Assembly (NCBI RefSeq): GCF_000003605.2
Contig: NW_003147271.1
Coordinates: 161,127 to 186,001, forward strand
Length of the DNA: 24,875 nt
Direction of reading: 5' to 3'
DNA from: Saccoglossus kowalevskii
Lineage: Eukaryota > Hemichordata > Enteropneusta > Harrimaniidae
Every line of letters starts with the position of its first letter. Position 1 is the stretch's first letter. Below the pieces are notes generated by a model. The model was given only the letters and a program-made list of their open reading frames with translations. It ran no database searches and was not told the DNA's origin. Of the stretch, positions 22,989-24,875 are shown piece after piece. The position numbers and the translations under genes were made by a program.

Positions 22989-23050
22989 GTTGAACTTTGA
23001 GAATTTTGTGATGTGATTTGATTGGTTGTTATACCTACATTTTGTACACT

Positions 23051-23091
23051 GGTTGTTTGCATAATTAATGTGATACAGTTGTTTTTCTACA
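23051..23091 (+). repeat. 41-bp direct repeat with POU-type motif, copy 2
   Basis: GCATAATTAAT at 23059-23069 is identical to the motif in copy 1, and the flanking TGTGATACA and TTGTTT.TCTACA are also kept. The octamer part is altered (GTTTGCAT instead of ATTTGCAT). The sequence between the two copies is not repeated. Confidence 0.7.
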
Positions 23092-23238
23092 ATAAGCTAA
23101 AAAAAAAGAAACTTCTATTGGTTTGGATTATACAAAGCACCTTAGCTGCAGGATGTTCATTTGTAATCAGCAACAGACCATATATTCTCTTAATTTTTTT
23201 GGATTGTTCTAACATGCATTTATTTGGTTTGCGATATA

Positions 23239-23520
23239 CAGTGACCCCTCGCTAAGTCGCTCCTCGGTAAGTCGCGATTCGGCTAAGTCGCGGGTACTTG
23301 GATGGCTTCCAAAATGTCTACTGTGTTTTCACAGCAGTTTTGAAGTACAAAGACTAATTACTCAAGGTGTCAACTGGGGTGTCTAGTACTGACCGTACGT
23401 ACTTCTCGGCCGGTCCCATTTTGGTATACCTATAAAAAATTCACTACAATGAGTTGAATTCATTATTTTATCTCTATTTCTCGATTGAGCAGCATGTCAA
23501 AGCGAAAGCTATCCAGCCTG
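23239..23520 (+). mobile_element. 5' fragment of a pogo/Tigger-like DNA transposon
   Basis: After a TA at 23237-23238 the sequence begins CAGTGACCCCTCGCTAAGTC. It carries three copies of TAAGTCGC within 50 bp, as in the subterminal binding sites of pogo/Tigger elements. About 255 bp from the terminus an ATG at 23494 begins MSKRKLSS. The MSKRK start is characteristic of Tigger/jerky-type transposases with an N-terminal CENP-B-like DNA-binding domain. The frame then diverges and stops at codon 18 (TAG). The right inverted terminus is not found downstream, so the copy is truncated within the first codons of the transposase. Pogo-family elements duplicate TA on insertion. Confidence 0.65.
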
Positions 23521-23547
23521 TATATGCAAATCTGTTCTTTTAAATAG
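23494..23547 (+). pseudogene. Truncated start of a Tigger-like transposase
   Basis: Only about eight codons (MSKRKLSS) look like the family N-terminus. The following LYMQICSFK then a stop has no resemblance to the expected helix-turn-helix region. The break near 23520 is therefore probably where the element was truncated. Not functional. Confidence 0.4.
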
Positions 23548-23760
23548 TTCAGTTTAATTTTGTATCGTTTCTCTGTTTATGTGTCAATATTGAAAACATA
23601 ATTAAGCATATATGTTGAAACCAAGAGCATTAAACATTATTATCCTAATAAGGCCACTGAATGAGTTTTACAAATCGTTAAATTATAGTATATCGCTTCT
23701 TTTCAGAAGCTTATGTGGCTCAGATGTTCAAAGATATTGTTTATGCGCATAAATTAGCTT

Positions 23761-23962
23761 ACTGTAAATGCATTAATTAATTCACTAGGTTTTAATTTCG
23801 CTATTATCGCTGATAAGTAAAATCCGTTAAATTAAATCAACATGAACATGTAAAATAACGCTCGTGGTTTCCTTGATAAAATCATGAAATTATAACAGTG
23901 AAAATGCTCAAAACATCAAAATAGTGAAATTAAATGTCAGTCGAAAAAAATTGTTTTACAGT
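23761..23962 (-). mobile_element. MITE family 2, complete copy with 8-bp target-site duplication
   Basis: The element runs from ACTGTAAATGCATT to TTGTTTTACAGT, so its terminal inverted repeat is ACTGTAAA. It is flanked on both sides by the identical octamer ATTAGCTT (23753-23760 and 23963-23970). An exact 8-bp duplication points to a hAT-type transposase. The interior matches 19863-20049 on the opposite strand and has no coding capacity, so it is a 202-bp non-autonomous element. Confidence 0.85.
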
Positions 23963-24288
23963 ATTAGCTTTTAACCTTACATTGTTGCAGTTAATTAAGC
24001 TGAAACAGAGTCAAAAAATATTTATTTATGTGGTTTATAAAAGTGTTTTTTTTTAATAAACTCAGGCCTTGAAGTTCAGGGAGGAATCAAAGGCAATTGC
24101 ACTGATTGCATTTCATTAGGTTTGCTATGGTGCCCTAGGAAAAATATGGATTTTCCAAGACTGTTTTTATATGCTAAGGCAGTTTTATAAAATCTTAAAA
24201 ATAGGTATCCTCCCAACTCCAAAATTCAAATCATATGAACGTGTCTGTATAACGGGTTGTAAAAAATTGAGTTTAGTTCAGTTTTATT

Positions 24289-24319
24289 AGCTCCGCTGTC
24301 GACCTTGTCGAGCGGAGCT
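24289..24319. repeat. GC-rich inverted repeat (AGCTCCGCT/AGCGGAGCT)
   Basis: Perfect 9-bp arms enclose a 13-bp spacer. The palindrome is followed by a GTC/CGT trinucleotide stretch (24336-24358) and then by the 157-bp tandem array, so it may be the terminus of one composite element. In an otherwise AT-rich region this GC-rich hairpin stands out. Confidence 0.8.
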
Positions 24320-24373
24320 TATCATATGAGTGATTGTCCGTCGTCGTCGTCGTCCGTGTCAATGTTTTACTTT

Positions 24374-24875
24374 TTCGACTTCTTCTTGAAAACTACAAGC
24401 CTGAATGCTTTGATACTTGGTGTATATGTACCTTGGGTAGACCTCTCTTAGGTTTGTTCATTTCATGTTGATATCTTCAATTCTCTAATTTTGGTGAATA
24501 TTTTTGTAATTTTTGGTAAAAAGTGATATTTTCGACTTCTTGTTAAAAACCGCAAGTGCAATTGCTTTGATATTACATATATAGGTACTACATGTGGACC
24601 TCTCTCAGATTTGTTCATTTTGTAATGATATCTTTAATTCTCTAATTTTGGTGAATATTTTTGTCATTTTTGGTAAAAAGTGATATTTTCGACTTCTTGT
24701 TAAAAACCGCAAGTGCAATTGCTTTGATACTACATATATAGGTACTACATGTGAACCTCTCTCAGATTTGTTCATTTCGTGATGATATCTTCAATTCTCT
24801 AATTTTGGTGAATATTTTTGTCATTTTTGGTAAAAAGTGATATTTTCGACTTCTTGTTAAAAACCGCAAGTCCGA
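24374..24875. repeat. 157-bp tandem array running off the right edge
   Basis: The landmark TTCGACTTCTT occurs at 24374, 24531, 24688 and 24845, an exact period of 157 bp. The last two full units are nearly identical, the first is more diverged, and the array continues past the window end. Each unit contains TTCTCTAATTTTGGTGAATA and TTTTTGGTAAAAAGTGATAT. No open frame is conserved across units. Confidence 0.95.

Larger units (their letters stand above)
11731..24875 (+). other. Presumed intron 1 of the NALF gene
   Basis: The donor GTGAGTATAT at 11731 is strong. I searched by eye on the plus strand for the next conserved segment of the family, which should start soon after the last CxxC with an aromatic-x-W-x-C motif and continue with further cysteines. 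Nothing convincing appeared. Long first introns are typical of this family in vertebrates, so exons 2 and 3 probably lie beyond the window. The intron holds the MITEs, tandem arrays and other repeats listed below. Between them (for example 11860-12490, 15000-17380, 20050-21300 and 21400-22940) I see no supported gene. Confidence 0.6.

Noticed and set aside
17380-24875. Tandem repeats considered as CRISPR arrays
   Set aside because: Units are contiguous, with no unique spacers, and the context is eukaryotic.

Overview
The window looks like nuclear DNA of a bilaterian animal, most likely a marine invertebrate. It is AT-rich and gene-poor, with microsatellites, short inverted-repeat transposons, tandem arrays, a retrotransposon-like tail and a GT-AG type exon boundary. 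There are no bacterial operons, ribosome binding sites or tightly packed ORFs. The phylum cannot be fixed from the sequence. The absence of the long glutamine/proline-rich insert of vertebrate NALF1 argues against a vertebrate, and the mix of mobile elements would fit a mollusc, brachiopod, hemichordate or amphioxus.

One gene is clear. The region 10767-11730 (+) holds a CpG-rich promoter with NF-Y-, NRF1-, ETS- and YY1-like sites, a leader crowded with upstream ORFs, and the first coding exon (183 codons) of a NALF1/NALF2 (FAM155) orthologue. This protein is the ER/membrane auxiliary factor of the NALCN sodium-leak channel. The exon ends at a canonical donor (GTGAGT) at 11731. No matching second exon was found by eye downstream, so intron 1 probably fills the remaining 13 kb.

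At the left edge the minus strand carries a 36-codon open segment (108-1). Just upstream of it, in its transcription direction, lie a perfect 12-bp E2F consensus (151-162) and a second E2F half-site (200-207). This looks like the 5' end of an unidentified, possibly cell-cycle-regulated gene that runs off the window. It would be divergent from the NALF gene.

Everything else is repeats or sequence in which I see nothing. Left of the NALF gene are a 176-bp AAAT microsatellite (3464-3639), a (CA)12, a retrotransposon-like 3' tail with two stem-loops and an ATT tail (6917-7081), and a hairpin-bearing dispersed element (7368-7737). A second, opposite copy of that hairpin element lies inside the NALF intron (14562-14909).

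The intron also holds two related families of ~200-bp MITEs with ACTGTAAAA termini. One copy (23761-23962) has a perfect 8-bp target duplication, as expected for hAT-type elements. The intron further contains a 91/182-bp higher-order tandem array closed by an inverted monomer (17380-18275), a 5' fragment of a pogo/Tigger-like transposon with the start of its transposase (23239-23520), a 157-bp tandem array running off the right edge (24374-24875), two G-quadruplex-prone stretches, and a duplicated POU-homeodomain-type motif.
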